This document shows, in pieces, positions 1-11,330 of a stretch of DNA of 60,000 nucleotides. The DNA is taken from assembly GCA_014529385.2 (NCBI GenBank), contig CM043969.1, positions 75,934,676 through 75,994,675 of the forward strand. The letters are read 5' to 3'. Position 1 is the first letter of the stretch, and every line of letters begins with the position of its first letter. A model generated the notes under the pieces. It was not told the origin of the DNA. It worked only from the letters and a program-made list of their open reading frames with translations, and ran no database searches. The DNA is from Adiantum capillus-veneris. Its lineage: Eukaryota; Streptophyta; Polypodiopsida; Polypodiales; Pteridaceae. Position numbers and translations under genes: made by a program.

Positions 1-388
1 CATTAACTATCCCAAGTCTCAGTCCCAAGACCTCAAACACCTTCGAAGGTGGAGAGAGCTATCAGCGAATGAGGGTAGGGAAGAGGAAGAAGAAACATTT
101 CATAGGAGAAAGAACTGGTTCTTCATTTATCATCATTCTTCTTGCTAGCATACATGATAGCATAGTAATGAAGATGGAGAAGATGGCAAGCTTAAGCATT
201 GAAACATGGCTCTTGGTTAGATTTGCATTCCATAGCCAAGAGTATTGGTGTAGGCTCTCAACCTCTCTGCTTGCTTGGAGAAGGAGAGGGAGATCTTGCA
301 CTTTGCACTTCACACAATGAGTGTGTATGTGTGTGTGTATGGGGGGGGGGGAGTATACCCCTCAAGCATGCCCTCTACTTGCTTTGGT

Positions 389-429
<41 letters not shown>

Positions 430-2023
430 CCCCCCCCCCTTGTAGCTCATGCTTGAAGCTCATTGGACCCCTCAGGCCTAGCCAATCACAAGCAAGATTC
501 ATACCAAGTAGGCATACTAGTCTTGGGAGAAGTGTCCCCCTTTCCCCTTTGAGAGAGAGGACTTGACAAATGCTAAAACAATTAATTAGATAAACTATTT
601 TACCATTGGATCCCTTGGGAGGCCAACCAATAGGCTTTAGGCACACCATGAGAGCAACATGAGGAGGAACTTGACAAGTGTCCCTTTTGCTTTCTTTTTA
701 CAAAGCATGCCTTGTGTGAGTGTGTGTGTGTGTGTGTATTCTCTCTCATCCCCCCTCTTGTAGGGCTCACATCCTCCTTGTAGGGATTGATGATTAACTT
801 TTTGACACACCCTACCTCAAGCACCTTAGTCAGCAAGCATGACAAAGCTCCTCAAGCTTGGGTGGTGTTCCCACAAGCACCTCAAGCTCTCTAGTCGACA
901 AGCACGACAAGCACCTTAGTCAGCAGGCATGTCAAGCACCTTAGTCAGCAAGCACGACAAGCACCTCAAGCACCTTAAGCTTGGGCAAGGTTCCCACCTC
1001 AAGCACAGCCCTAGCTTACCTAGGGTCAAAGGACTTTGAACACTAACTATTGGAGGTCTTCAATGAAGCTAACCGTAAGGTCCCTATGCTCCATTGGTTA
1101 GTCTTGCTCTTTGATAGAACATCTCTCATTTGGGTCGCTTTACCATTGGCCTCGTGTTGAGATAGATCTATAAGCACATGTCTATATCCTAACCCTTGTT
1201 CTCGTTTATTCTCCCACATTAAATGAGAAAATCATTTGGGTTGATTAGATATTAAATTTTAACACTCTTGCTTTGGTACAAGTGTCTTCCTTTCCCCTCT
1301 GAGAGCGAGGACTTGATAAATGCAAAAAAATTTAATTAAATCAGTTAAATTATCATTGGATCCCTTGGGAGGCTAACCAATAGGCTTTAGGCACACTATG
1401 AGGGCACATTAATCCTTTGAGATGCATTGGAAAAAGAGAATCCATGTGGAAACATGGCCTCCTTGTGCAGCCATTGAAAAAATCTAGACAACATGCAACA
1501 TGAGGAGGAGCTTGAAAAGTGTCCTATTTGCCTTCTTGGTACCAAGGTTGCCTTGTATGAGGGTGTGTGTGTTCTCTCTCTAGCCCCTAGAATGAAGGCT
1601 CGCTCCCCTTGAGCAGGGACCAAGTTGACTTTGTGGAACACCTTACCCCCTCAAGCACCTTATTCATGGAGCACCTTAGCACCTTAGTCATTAAGCTTGA
1701 CAAGCACCTCAAGCACCTTAGCCAGCAAGCACGACAAGCACCTCAACTTTGGGCTAGGTTCCCACCTCAAGCACAGCCCTAGCTTGCCTAAGGTCAAAGA
1801 ATTTTTAACACTTACCTTTGGAGGTCTTTAACCCTAAGGTCTTTCAAGCTTCATTAGCTAGCATTGCTCTTTGACCGATCATCTCTCATTTGGGCCCATT
1901 AACTTTGGCCCCATGTCAAGATAGATCGATAAGCACATGTCTATATTCTAACCCTTGTTCCTTCTTCCACATTAAATGATCACTTTATTCATTTGGGTTG
2001 GTTAGATATTAGATTTTATGACA
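1..2023 (-). repeat. 3' LTR of chromovirus A (cut by window edge)
   Basis: On the minus strand this LTR starts TGTCATAAAATCTA at 2023, next to a polypurine tract, and runs off the window at base 1. It matches the LTRs at 14395-15931 and 16859-18338. It carries an internal tandem duplication: about 530-1268 is repeated at about 1271-2020, including the shared CATTGGATCCCTTGGGAGG segment. It also holds degenerate minisatellite units built on CAAGCACCTTAGTCAGCAAG, GT runs near 311-345 and 719-738, and a poly-C run at 391-439. No gene is visible in it; open frames here are products of the simple repeats. Confidence 0.8.
391..439. repeat. poly-C tract
   Basis: About 49 bases of almost pure C, interrupted once by G, inside the chromovirus LTR. 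It is preceded by a G run and a GT-rich stretch at 311-352. The proline- or glycine-rich frames read here are artefacts. Confidence 0.95.
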
Positions 2024-2041
2024 TTGCTTCTCTCTTGAAAT
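2024..2041 (-). promoter_or_regulatory. polypurine tract of chromovirus A
   Basis: On the minus strand the purine-rich run AAGAGAGAAGCAA directly precedes the LTR start TGTCAT at 2023. This is where the plus-strand primer of an LTR retrotransposon is expected. It fixes the element's orientation and the LTR edge. Confidence 0.7.
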
Positions 2042-3127
2042 CATAGTCGTCCTTGACTATGAGGTAGAAGAGACAAATCCTTAGTCATTAGTCGATGTTC
2101 CTTAGCGAGTAGAGGATCTCATTTCACCCTACGACATCATTCCAAGATGGATGACTAATCCATTTGGTGCTTGGGAGACGTAGCTGCCGCAAGCATGTCT
2201 ATTCTTTAGTTCTTTAGCGGGGAAGTCAAAGATATAGGCAAAGTTCTTGAAGATTGGATTGAGCTCATGGATGATTACTTTGATTTGGCTCATGCGTCTA
2301 TAGAAAACAAATTGCTAAGTTCAAATTAGAGAAAACAGCCAACCATTGGTGAAAAGACCATTGCACATAAAACAATGTTGATCCTAATGTAAGAACTTAG
2401 GGATTACCTTAAGAGTAACCATTGTGACATCCTTCCACCGATGGAGCATAGCTATTCCATTCTTTGAGTATATCGGACAAGTGCTCCCAATAATCTTTGT
2501 TTATCTTTGGTTGAAACATTCCTTTTATTAGCTTGTGAATCATACCACTATTGAGTAACTGATTGTTTAGTTACAGGAACTCCCATTTGCTGTGAATTGT
2601 TGCCTTTTTGTAACCGAAGTAGTCAACAAAGTAAGCAAAGTCTTTTGGAAACACGTTCGGTGTGTCTCATCCATCAAAGCTATGTATATTTGCACAATCT
2701 GCAAGTCACTGGGATCTATTATAGGCATTGTATAAAGTTTTTACATCGTAAGGATTTTGGATTATGGACTTTCCAAACAAGTCAAATAACAACTTCCAAG
2801 GTACCAGACTAAAGGAATGTTGGTCATTGGTCTGGCATAGACGGCCCCATAACTTGAAATGATGACAATGTTCAAGGTATGGAATTTCCAAACAAGTCAA
2901 AGAACAACTTCCAAGGTACCAGACTAAAGGAATGTTGGTCATTGGTCTGGCATTGACGGCCCCATACCTTGAACATGACAATGTTGAAGGCCCCATACCT
3001 TGAACATGACAATGTTGAAACGTCCCGTAGCCATTACTAAGGGAAGTTTGTTCTTAGCTATCCATGTTTCCTTTGTCGGTCTCAGAGTAAGCTCTAAACA
3101 TTTATGTACAACATTCGATTAGTGACA
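2042..3127 (-). other. chromovirus A 3' untranslated region with tandem duplication
   Basis: This lies between the chromodomain end of pol and the polypurine tract, and no conserved coding frame is visible. A 115-bp unit is tandemly duplicated at 2770-2884 and 2885-2993. A 31-bp segment starting GGCCCCATACC is duplicated again at about 2959-3020. These are recent local duplications within a dead element. Confidence 0.7.
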
Positions 3128-4360
3128 AGGTAAGTATTGTAAGCATTGACAAGGTTCATACTGTCCTTAAGTTGTATTCCTTGCATCCATTTAGCATCTT
3201 CAAAAGCATAATTTTTGAACTTAATAAGATACCATCGGATAATCTTACCATTTCATAGTACCTTGTCTTCATACTGAAGGATAGCTTTGGATTGTAGCAC
3301 CTCTTCTTGGTCTCTGATTTCTGGAGGGTCTTCAATAATTGGTTCACTTGGAGGCTCTCCTTTGTAGGGCTTAAGTAGGCTCACATGAAAAGCATTGTGT
3401 ATGAGCCAATGGTTGGGCAGCTTGAGTTGATAAGCCATCTCATTGATTGGCTTCAAGATTTGAAAAGAACCATAGTATCTTTTTGTTAGTTTAGCATCAT
3501 ACTTTTGATGGCCCGTATGATTTTTTCCGGTGGTTTTCCTCAATCAAGCCTTGGGAAACCTAAGTAAGACCCAATCATTTTCTTTGAACGTTAAAGCCCT
3601 TTTGTGCTTGTCAGCAACAACTTTTTGCCTTTGTTGAGAGATGGATATAGCCTCCTTAATCTTATGAAAAGATTCTTGTAGGTCACGGCTATACTCATCG
3701 GCAACAAAGATCTTCCCATGTACTTTCAGTAGCGAGGACTTTTAGGTCTTCCCTGTATGATTTCAAAAGGTGTCTTTCTCGTAGTAGTATGGACAATATT
3801 ATTGTATGCATACTCTATAAGGGGTAAGTACTTTTCCCATTGTGAGCGTCGATCTACTTCTGTAACATAGTCTTTATCGTAAGATTGGGTATCTTATTTT
3901 GGCCATCCATTTGTGGGTGATAGGCGGAAGATAAATTCAATCTTGTTCCTAGATTTTCAAAGAGACCTTTCCAAAAATTGCTGGTCATTCTAGGATCTCT
4001 ATCTGACACAATGGATATTGGCAATCCATGGTGTTTGAAAATCTGAGATATGAAGAGAGTTGCCATTTGGTGTGCCTTAATAGTCTTTTTGATAGGAATA
4101 AAGTGTGCTTGCTTGATAAACTTGTTGACTATTGTCCATATTCTCGTATTCTCATGGATAGACTTGGGTAATCCAAAGATAAAATCCATGGATATACTCT
4201 TCCATGGTGAATTAGGGATTGGCAATGGCTGGCGTAATCCAGGTTGCTTCCCTGTATCATACTTAGTCTTTTGGCATGCCACACATTTTTGAAACATACT
4301 CTTGTATGTCCACTTTCATGGTAGGCCAATAGAAGTATGTCTCTACTCCTCAAAGAGTAG
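3128..4360 (-). pseudogene. chromovirus A integrase and chromodomain (Ty3/gypsy), decayed
   Basis: Read on the minus strand. The zinc-binding H2C2 region (HESGHTRVCFKNVWHAK, in one frame near 4270-4330) leads into the core CVACQKTKYDTGKQPG at about 4280. The catalytic-core context then follows: MDFIFGLPKS, IVSDRDPRMTSNFWKGL and SSAYHPQMDGQ near 3900-4200. The C-terminal part (3253-3543) shows KLTKRYYGSFQIL and NAFHVSLLKPYKG, the usual Ty3/gypsy GPY/F region. A chromodomain-like stretch then reads IRWYLIKFKNYAFEDAKWM near 3180-3250. Several frameshifts and stops break the frame, for example between the core and the C-terminal part. It inserted DNA copies into chromatin when active; it is now a relic. 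The family assignment is firm. Confidence 0.85.
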
Positions 4361-5815
4361 GTTGAATGCCTCTACTTGCATAGGGAGGAGCATGTGATTC
4401 ATACATGGCTTTCTCACGAAGGGAGTGGGTAACACATAGCCTATTTCATGGATAAGATAACCGTTCTGCAAATTGAATGGTTCTTCTTTCTTCCCCAATG
4501 CAAGGGCTGACATTATGTCTTTAAAGTCAAGGTCGGTAGCATACTCATCTATCATAGAAGATAGATCATTGTGATTTGCTAGACACCACATTAACTTTTT
4601 GTCGTCGTGAAAGTGTACCGGCCACTTGATTGTGCTTACCAGCAATGTGAGCAATATGGAAATTAAATTGCGAAAGAAAATTTTCCCACCTGATTTGTTT
4701 GTCAAAAAGCTTGGTTTGCGTCATGAAGTACTTGAGACTCTGGTGGTCTGTTCGAAAAATAAATGGAGTCCTCAATAAATAGTGCTTCCATGTGTCTAGG
4801 GCGTGTAGAACAGCTAAAAGCTCTTTTTTGTATATGCCCAAGACTCGTTCATTGACATTGAGCCTTCGGCTCTCATATGATATGGCATGCCCTTCTTGAA
4901 GCAAGACTGCTCCAAGGCAATCACCACAAGCATCACATTGGACCTCAAATGGCTTTGAGAGATTCGGAAGCATAATATCTCGTTGGAGGAGGTAAGCTTC
5001 TCTTTGAGTTTGTCAAAAGCATTTTTCTCCTTAGTAGTCCATAAGTACTTAACATTCTTCTTTGTTAAGTCATGCAATGGCCCTGCTATTTGAGAGAATT
5101 TTGCTATGAAGCATCCATAGTATGCACACATACCAATAAAGCTTCTTAGCTCATGTAGATTCCTTGGATTAGGCCATGCTTTTATTACCTCCAACTTTGA
5201 TGGATCCATACGGATACCATCTTGAGTGATAATATGTCCTAAGTATTGAATCTCTTGAAGGAAAAATTTTCTCTTCTTTTGATTGATAAAAGCCTTGTTA
5301 TCCCTCAAGGCTTGAAAAATTACATGGAGGTGTTGCTTGTGTTTCTCCAAAGACTTGGAGTAGATGATGGTGTCATCAAAGAACACTCCAATGAATTTGC
5401 GATAGTGTCTAAATATTTTCTCCATTAAACAATTGAACGTGGCTGGTGCATTAGTCAAGCTAGAAGGCATGACTAGATATTCATAAAGACCAAACGTTGT
5501 ACGGAACACGGTCTTTATGATATCTTCATTCACTATCCTTATTTGATGGTAGCCACCTTTAAGGTCAATCCTACTGAAGTAGGTTGAACCTTGTAGCTAT
5601 CAAACAGATCTTCTACCCGCGGTACGGGAAATCTATTTTTTGATAGTAATATGGTTTAGTTCTTGATAGTCTAAACACATCGGTATGTACCATCTTTCTT
5701 TTGCACTAAAAGGACTGAAACACAAAAGGGAGAGGAGCTCGGCCTCACCATCCCTTTGTCTACCAATTCTTATACTTGCCTCATAATCTTCTCTTGTTGA
5801 GCTTGGGAAACTCAA
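4343..5815 (-). pseudogene. chromovirus A reverse transcriptase and RNase H, decayed
   Basis: Read on the minus strand. The RT begins with the fingers motif LDYQELNHITIKK near 5633-5690. It continues through TTFGLYEYLVMPSSLTNAPATF and the catalytic box VFFDDTIIYS at about 5370, then QYLGHIITQDG and the thumb WPNPRNLHELRSFIGM. The usual MPFGL is changed to MPSSL. RNase H follows in another frame at 4566-4973: FEVQCDACGDCLGAVLLQ, IYKKELLAVLHALDTWKHYL and FIFRTDHQSL. Its acidic residues are still visible, ending in NQVAGTLSRR (normally ADALSRR). Frameshifts separate RT, RNase H and the spacer to integrase. It is the same family as the copy at 41147-44050. Confidence 0.88.
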
Positions 5816-6003
5816 TAAGGAGGCTTGTTAGGCGGCGAGTTTCCTGGTAGGAGCTCAATTTGATGGTCATCATCCGCTCGTTTTGGAGTTAAGTCCATAG
5901 GGATATCATCAATGAACACATCTTGGAATCCTTTTAAAAGATTAGACAAGTCTAACTCTTCTTGATTCCTATCATTTACATTTGATGAAACATTAGGCCC
6001 TTT
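5816..6003 (-). pseudogene. N-terminal side of chromovirus A RT, broken at 6003
   Basis: The short stretch upstream of RT resembles the protease-RT linker of this family, with no intact frame. Homology stops where the 57-bp inverted terminus begins at 6004, which suggests the block to the right was inserted into this pol gene. Confidence 0.45.
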
Positions 6004-6060
6004 GGGGATTTCTAATCACCAAGCAAAAAAAGCGAGCAAAACCAAATTTGGAGCAAAGTC
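6004..6060 (+). repeat. left terminal inverted repeat
   Basis: The sequence starting GGGGATTTCTAATCACCAAG recurs inverted at 14330-14385, with conserved CGAGC, AAATT and GAGCAAA blocks further in. It is interpreted as the terminal inverted repeat of an inserted block. I found no target-site duplication outside the pair. Confidence 0.6.
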
Positions 6061-7285
6061 AAGGGAAAATTGTTACAAGAACTTATGCCATGCATATTAT
6101 TTTCACTACCACAATTATGCCAAAATCTATCAACACAAATTTAGATTTTTGAACTATTATGAAAATTGAATACTCATGACACAGGCAGAGACATAACACA
6201 ATTATAGGTAACATATTTATTATGTCACGTCTCTAAAAATCTTAAAAGACGACATCTTATGTCATCACTGGTGTATCATGAGGTTGGTGTTGAATACCGG
6301 TGGCTTGCTGTTGATGCCAAGAAAATAGCCTCAATTGTACTATGATGGTAGGGAGACATTGGTTTTTGTTGAGTGGTTGGACATGGTTGGTCGATGCTGA
6401 CAGCATGTAAGGAGTTTTGTTGTGCTCTTTTGGTAGTCAACAAGGGCTACTATTAGAGCTATCCCTAGGGTTATCCTTTGTAGCTTTTAGAGATCAAGGT
6501 TGAATTTTGAATGACTGAAGAACTCAATAGAGCGATCCTTTTTAAGGCTAATAGATCGATTTTGAAGGCTTTTGGAGTTGTTTCCTATGAAGCGTTTGTC
6601 AAGACTCTTAAAGGTTGATTGAGATGGTTTTGTACAATGAAAAATCTCTTCTAACTCTATGTACAAACTTCTTCTTCTTCTTCTATAATCCATCTTAGCA
6701 AGATCTAGGTTGAAAACCATCTAACGCACTTGTCTCTGATACTTTGTAGTGGAAACCCTCTCATTTAATACACTTAAAAGCATCAGATTTTCTTCAAAAA
6801 TTGTATTTCTATCACTCAAAACACATGGAGAAAACTCTCAAGCCCATTTGAAAAATTACAAAATTCAAGGCTATTGATACTTGAGTCACACATATCTACA
6901 CTGCCCCAAAACTTTATCTCAACATCTAGCCCGTATTCTGTAGACAATTTATGCAATACAAAAAATATACTGGCTCATACCAATAATATCCCAAAACCAA
7001 CCAGATACATTAAGGATATCCCTCCAAACACAAATTGGTTGCTCCCATTCCATTATGTAGTGCTCGTGAGGTCGCCTACCGTACCGCGCATAGAGAGCCC
7101 GTTGCCTTTGCGTCTCCATCTCCCTCACCCTCAGCCTCCTCCAACCGTCTGCGCTCAGAGGAGTTGCGTACCCACATGGTTCTCTTGCCCTTGCCTCCAC
7201 CTCGCTCACCCTTAGCCTCCCCCCGAGTCCCGACCACGACTTCTCTGTTGAGGCGACACAAGAGACAAGAGCCAGTTGACGCTCA
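6061..7285. other. unassigned DNA with a possible retroelement primer-binding site
   Basis: No conserved gene is seen. On the minus strand near 6729-6750, CACTACA is followed by AAGTATCAGAGACAAG and shortly by an ATGG start. This resembles an LTR end, a degenerate initiator Met-tRNA primer-binding site and a gag start (minus-strand frame 6487-6720, rich in Lys/Arg). It may be a scrap of another LTR element. The rest to 7285 is featureless apart from CT-rich DNA near 7100-7285. Confidence 0.35.
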
Positions 7286-7332
7286 GCTCTGGACACAAGA
7301 GAGAGAGAGAGAGACCTCTTAGCATTGGATGC

Positions 7333-7399
<67 letters not shown>

Positions 7400-7414
7400 C
7401 TTAGCATTGGATGC

Positions 7415-7446
<32 letters not shown>
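7286..7446. repeat. AG microsatellites with a duplicated spacer
   Basis: Three AG runs (about 7299-7316, 7339-7396, 7420-7446) are separated by two copies of ACCTCTTAGCATTGGATGC. The spacer was therefore duplicated together with the repeat. The Ser-Leu frames on the minus strand are artefacts. Confidence 0.95.
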
Positions 7447-7633
7447 AGCTGCCACTATTATTGTTTTACTTGTCGGTTGCTTGTCATCAAGATATAGCTC
7501 GCTAACGTGCTACACCGTTGCTTATCATCCCACCATCAACATTGTTTATCCAATTTGTGCTTTGCCACATCGAACACCACGAAATCATGCATGCCTAACT
7601 GTCATTTGATAGCCAAGAAATGTTGTTGTCAAT

Positions 7634-7837
7634 AGAAGTCGCATGCTTTGCCTCCCCTCCGTTCGTGGCACCATTGTGCACAACAGCAGCGTGGTTTGCT
7701 GCTGTAAGCAGTCTGCACTAATGCAGATTGGTTGCAGCAACAAACCACGCTGCTGCTGTACACAACGGTGCCATGAACGGAGGGGAGGCAAAGTATGTGT
7801 CTATCGTGGCTTTCTTTAGGCAAAGCATGCGACTTCT
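7634..7837. repeat. 204-nt foldback (miRNA-precursor-like or MITE)
   Basis: The left arm 7634-7712 and right arm about 7726-7837 are near-perfect reverse complements. The base pairs AGAAGTCGCATGCTTTGCCT (7634-7653) with its complement at 7818-7837. The stem continues through GGCAAAG/CTCCCCTCCGTTC to AACAGCAGCGTGGTTTG. The right arm has a roughly 27-nt insertion (7791-7817). A small loop lies around CTGCACTAATGCAG. No protein is encoded. Confidence 0.75.
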
Positions 7838-8655
7838 AGTGGATCTCTTTAGTGGTAAATAAAAATAAAAATCACTTATGTGAACTAAATCCCCAAACCA
7901 GGACATAAGTAGTGAAAATAAGGAAACACTTAAAATTCTCTCGGTTTTTTAGTCAAAATGTGAAGCTTTTGCCGATAATTACACTAAAAATGGTGAAAAT
8001 TTTCCAGTTTCCAATTAAAATACATTGGACTTGGGTTTTTTGTAACAATGCCCTAAACCTTAGGTGACTCTTCATATTCCATAGGTAATGCATCCAAAAT
8101 CCTTTTAGTGCTCTATGTCACCTTACAACATGCTCATCATATGCATCAACTACTCTGTCTCCTTCTAACTCCTCTAGCCCTAAACTTCTTTCACCCTCTA
8201 ACATAACAACATTCATCAACATCTTTGATTTCAAGGCTATGTGTAATAAAAATGTGTAATAAAAACAAGCACTAACCACACACTCACTGCTGGAATATAT
8301 CTTGTTTAATTATCTTGACAAGTAAGGGAATGCAGCAAGGATGTCACCGTGTTCATAATAGGAGAGGCAAACTCACTCACGCTCGCTCTCTCTCTCTCTC
8401 TCTCTCCCCCCCCCCCCCCCCCCCATTTGGTACAAAATACACTAGTCCAATATTCTTCTCAACCCATAATTGAAGGATATTTTATTTAAATATGGTCGCA
8501 ACTTGGTTTTAAGTTTAAGTTGATATTTTGAGATGCTTTTTTCATCATAGCGTTTTAATTTTAGGTTGATATTCATCAAATAGTTTACTTTTGGGGAGAT
8601 CTCAACAAAACTATTCCATCTTATTATTTAGGTCTTCCATGACCAAAACAAGACT
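7838..8655. other. AT-rich DNA, no gene seen
   Basis: No coding or structural signal is seen apart from a CT tract passing into poly-C at about 8388-8424. Confidence 0.6.
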
Positions 8656-8746
8656 AAAACAAAATGCCCCCAGCGCTTGCAACCGTGTCGGTGGAACTGT
8701 CCCAAACCAGCAACACCGGCGGGGCAAGCTGGGAGCATTTTGTTTT
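8656..8746. repeat. short foldback
   Basis: AAAACAAAATGCCCCCAGC at 8656-8674 pairs with GCTGGGAGCATTTTGTTTT at 8728-8746, leaving a loop of about 50 nt. It may be a small MITE-like remnant. Confidence 0.6.
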
Positions 8747-8748
8747 GG

Positions 8749-8920
8749 CATGGAAATAAAGGGGTTAAGACTTTTATTTTTATCATGAAAATAAAGGGGT
8801 TAGGGCTTTTATTTTTATCATGGAAATGAAGAGTTTGGAGCATTTATTTTTGTCATGGTAATGAAGGGGATGGAGTACTTTTGGAAATGGAAATAAAGGG
8901 GTTGCAATATTTTGTTTCAT
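8749..8920. repeat. 35-bp minisatellite, about 5 copies
   Basis: Head-to-tail units begin with CATGGAAATAAAGGGGTT and end in TTATTTTTAT. Five degenerate copies adjoin the foldback at 8656-8746. Confidence 0.85.
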
Positions 8921-9239
8921 TGAATTTATTGCAATAATTTTATCCATTGTATTTTACAAAATTGAGTAATGGAAATGTATAGAATAAAAATGTCATAAGT
9001 GATTGTGCAGGGATTGAAGAGGTGGCTTATTTGCTTTTAAAAAAAAATCTTGGTGTAGTCTTGCAATTGGGAGAGCCTCTCGTAGAAAAGGAAAAGGCTT
9101 TGTGGCTCATGATGTAATCAAGTGAGCTCCGTGTCAGTGTCACAGGACTTTGATGGCGATGATCTTCATGGTGATAAGAGCGAGAGCACATTATTGGCTT
9201 GGGGTCAATGAATGAAGTGGATGCCCACAAACCTAGAAG

Positions 9240-9960
9240 GCAAGAGATAGCCTTGGAACTGGTTTCATTTCATATACCAAAGGTGCCATCATAGGTGAGA
9301 AAAGAGACACTCTTTCCTCTCTCTTTGAACTTCTTGAACTTTTGGGACCTTCACCATGCAAGGTAAGATTTGTGATGTCCTCTCCTCTTGTATTCTCTAG
9401 GAGAATAGCTATTGCGTTCATCGAAAGAGGAGGAAGGTGAAGAATAAGGAGAAGAGGGTGACCTCTATCTTGCACTTTTCTTCCTTTCTTTCCTCTCTTT
9501 CCTTTCAGAGTGACGAGGAGAATGACTATGGGTTGTGACTATTTCCTTTTGGGAGGAGTTGCCGACCGTCTAGACCGCCGTCTTCGTGGACCCACATCTT
9601 CAAAGTAACTTAGAAATTTGCTTCTTTCTTGTTCTTTGGATTCCTCCTCTCGCATGGGAGAGAGTCTTCTTTTGGGAGTCTCATCAAGATACCTCCTAAA
9701 CTCTCTCTCCTCTTGGAGAGGAAGGGAAATCCCATAAGCACGAATTTGTTGGGTAACTTCGGCTCACAAAGCAGAGTTGCCTACAGCTTGATGCAACCTA
9801 GTAACAAGATAATTAACAAACATGGGAGCATCATAATTAGCACTTCATGTGAAAAATCAAAGTTATCAATGTTCATTCTACTCTCTTGGGTATTGTCAGT
9901 CTTGTCAATTAAACTATGTATAGATTACTTTGTGCTTTGGTACCCTAAAAAATCCTAGTT
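9240..9960 (-). pseudogene. chromovirus gag remnant
   Basis: Minus-strand translation in pieces gives NKESRMNIDNFDFSHE at the N terminus, then a Ser-rich basic segment with SPREYKRRGHHKSY, and SVSFLTYDGTFG before homology fades near 9240. The same motifs occur in the plus-strand copy at 41200-41800 (SPREYKRRGHCKSYAAWK, SFLTNDGTFGATDK). This is the gag structural region, broken by stops and frameshifts, with its own PBS and LTR just upstream at 10249-10400. Confidence 0.75.
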
Positions 9961-10248
9961 GCTACTCTTTTTTACCTTTGAAAATTAGTTCTCAAGCATC
10001 CACACCCGTGGTTTAGACACTTTTGATTGCAAAGACTAGTGGAGAGGGTCTAACATTGCTATTGATTAAGCCAAAGGCAAGCCCCAAGAGGCTCCATTAT
10101 TAAGACTATAGTTCCAACCGATGTACCTCAAAGTAAGTCCTTCTCAACCAAGATAATTGATCTCTATCCCGCTTAACCTATTGCAATGAACAAGCCCAAC
10201 CTTTCATGGAAAACTTAAGGACCTCTCTTCTTAAGCAAGAAAGAAAAA

Positions 10249-10266
10249 CCAATAGCTCCGATACCA
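10249..10266 (-). promoter_or_regulatory. primer-binding site, initiator Met-tRNA type
   Basis: The minus strand reads TGGTATCGGAGCTATTGG, one base from an LTR end in TTACA. It matches the plant initiator Met-tRNA PBS (TGGTATCAGAGC). Equivalent sites occur at 16840-16857 and 40823-40840. Confidence 0.8.
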
Positions 10267-10267
10267 T

Positions 10268-10400
10268 TGTAATGGAAAATGCCTATGAACTTTGAGAATA
10301 GCGGAATTAAGAGAATTAGAGTGAGCATTTTTGTGAGACTACTTTGAGAACATAGAGGGTGAACTTAATGGGTTATAAAAATTGGCGAGCGGGTATTTTT
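10268..10400 (-). repeat. 5' LTR fragment of a chromovirus
   Basis: It starts (plus strand) TGTAATGGAAAATGCC and aligns with 16859-16970 and 40842-40960. Homology is lost by about 10400, so most of the LTR is missing. Confidence 0.65.
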
Positions 10401-11040
10401 GAGCAATGAAATAATCGAGCAAGTCCCTTTAAACATTCTTTATTACTAAGAGAAAATTGCAGAAGTACAAGAGGGTTTTCCATTGTTGCAAACTAACCCC
10501 ACAACCAAACTCAAATCCCATGGAACCAAACTTGGAACCAATTTCAATCATGGAACAAATAAATGCCCCCAGCTTGTCGCAAGTGCGACGAAATCATTCC
10601 ACATCGGTGCTTGCGACAAGCCAAGGGCACCTAGCATATGTTGTTCTAGCACTTTTCACCTCTATTATCCACTTGGAATACATTTCCATCCGTAGTCTTC
10701 GGGATTCCTCAAAGTGCACTTTTTCAACCTATCAAACATGACTCCCAAGTGCATACAATGTAATGTTCTATAGTGGTTTGTACCATTAGCGTAGGCCTCT
10801 AGCATTCACTCTCCTATAGGTAGCCATTTATCAAAGTGTAAAATGGTGTCTCAGAGTAAAAATTGATCAACCCCAACCAAGGGCCTAAGCAGTGTTAGAA
10901 AAAAACCAGGGTTCAGTGTATTTTAAGCAGTCTCAAGAGCCTGCGATCTGGATCGTACCTTTAAGCTCTATGTCCAGCGTGAAGCTGAAAGTGCCGACAT
11001 CTCTCACCAAAATGAAGGCTTTCTATTAAAAACCACAGAA

Positions 11041-11095
<55 letters not shown>

Positions 11096-11330
11096 TAACC
11101 AAACCTTAAGTAATCTACCAGGACCAAAATACAAAAGTCTACAAGCCATCTAGCACAAAGAAGTTGCTTGCTATAGAAAACTCTATATCAGCAGCATACT
11201 AAATTTTCCAACCAACAAAAACAATATCTAGAACATGCTGAAATTACTTCCAAGCATGGCCAGCTCCAAAGGCTAGTTTTGAAGCAAAACTTCCTATTCT
11301 ATCATAAAGCCTTTATGGTGGCCTTCACCA
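10401..11330. other. unassigned DNA with a CT microsatellite
   Basis: No gene is recognised. A short inverted pair around CAGCTTGTCGCAAGTGCGAC and GTGCTTGCGACAAGC lies at 10571-10623. A CT tract runs 11044-11093. The stretch 11100-11330 adjoins the stop codon of the RABA1 retrocopy and may be its 3' UTR. Confidence 0.5.

Noticed and set aside
6949-7455. 168-codon minus-strand frame with Ser-Leu repeats
   Set aside because: Driven by the AG tracts and a duplicated spacer; the rest is compositionally biased with no motif.
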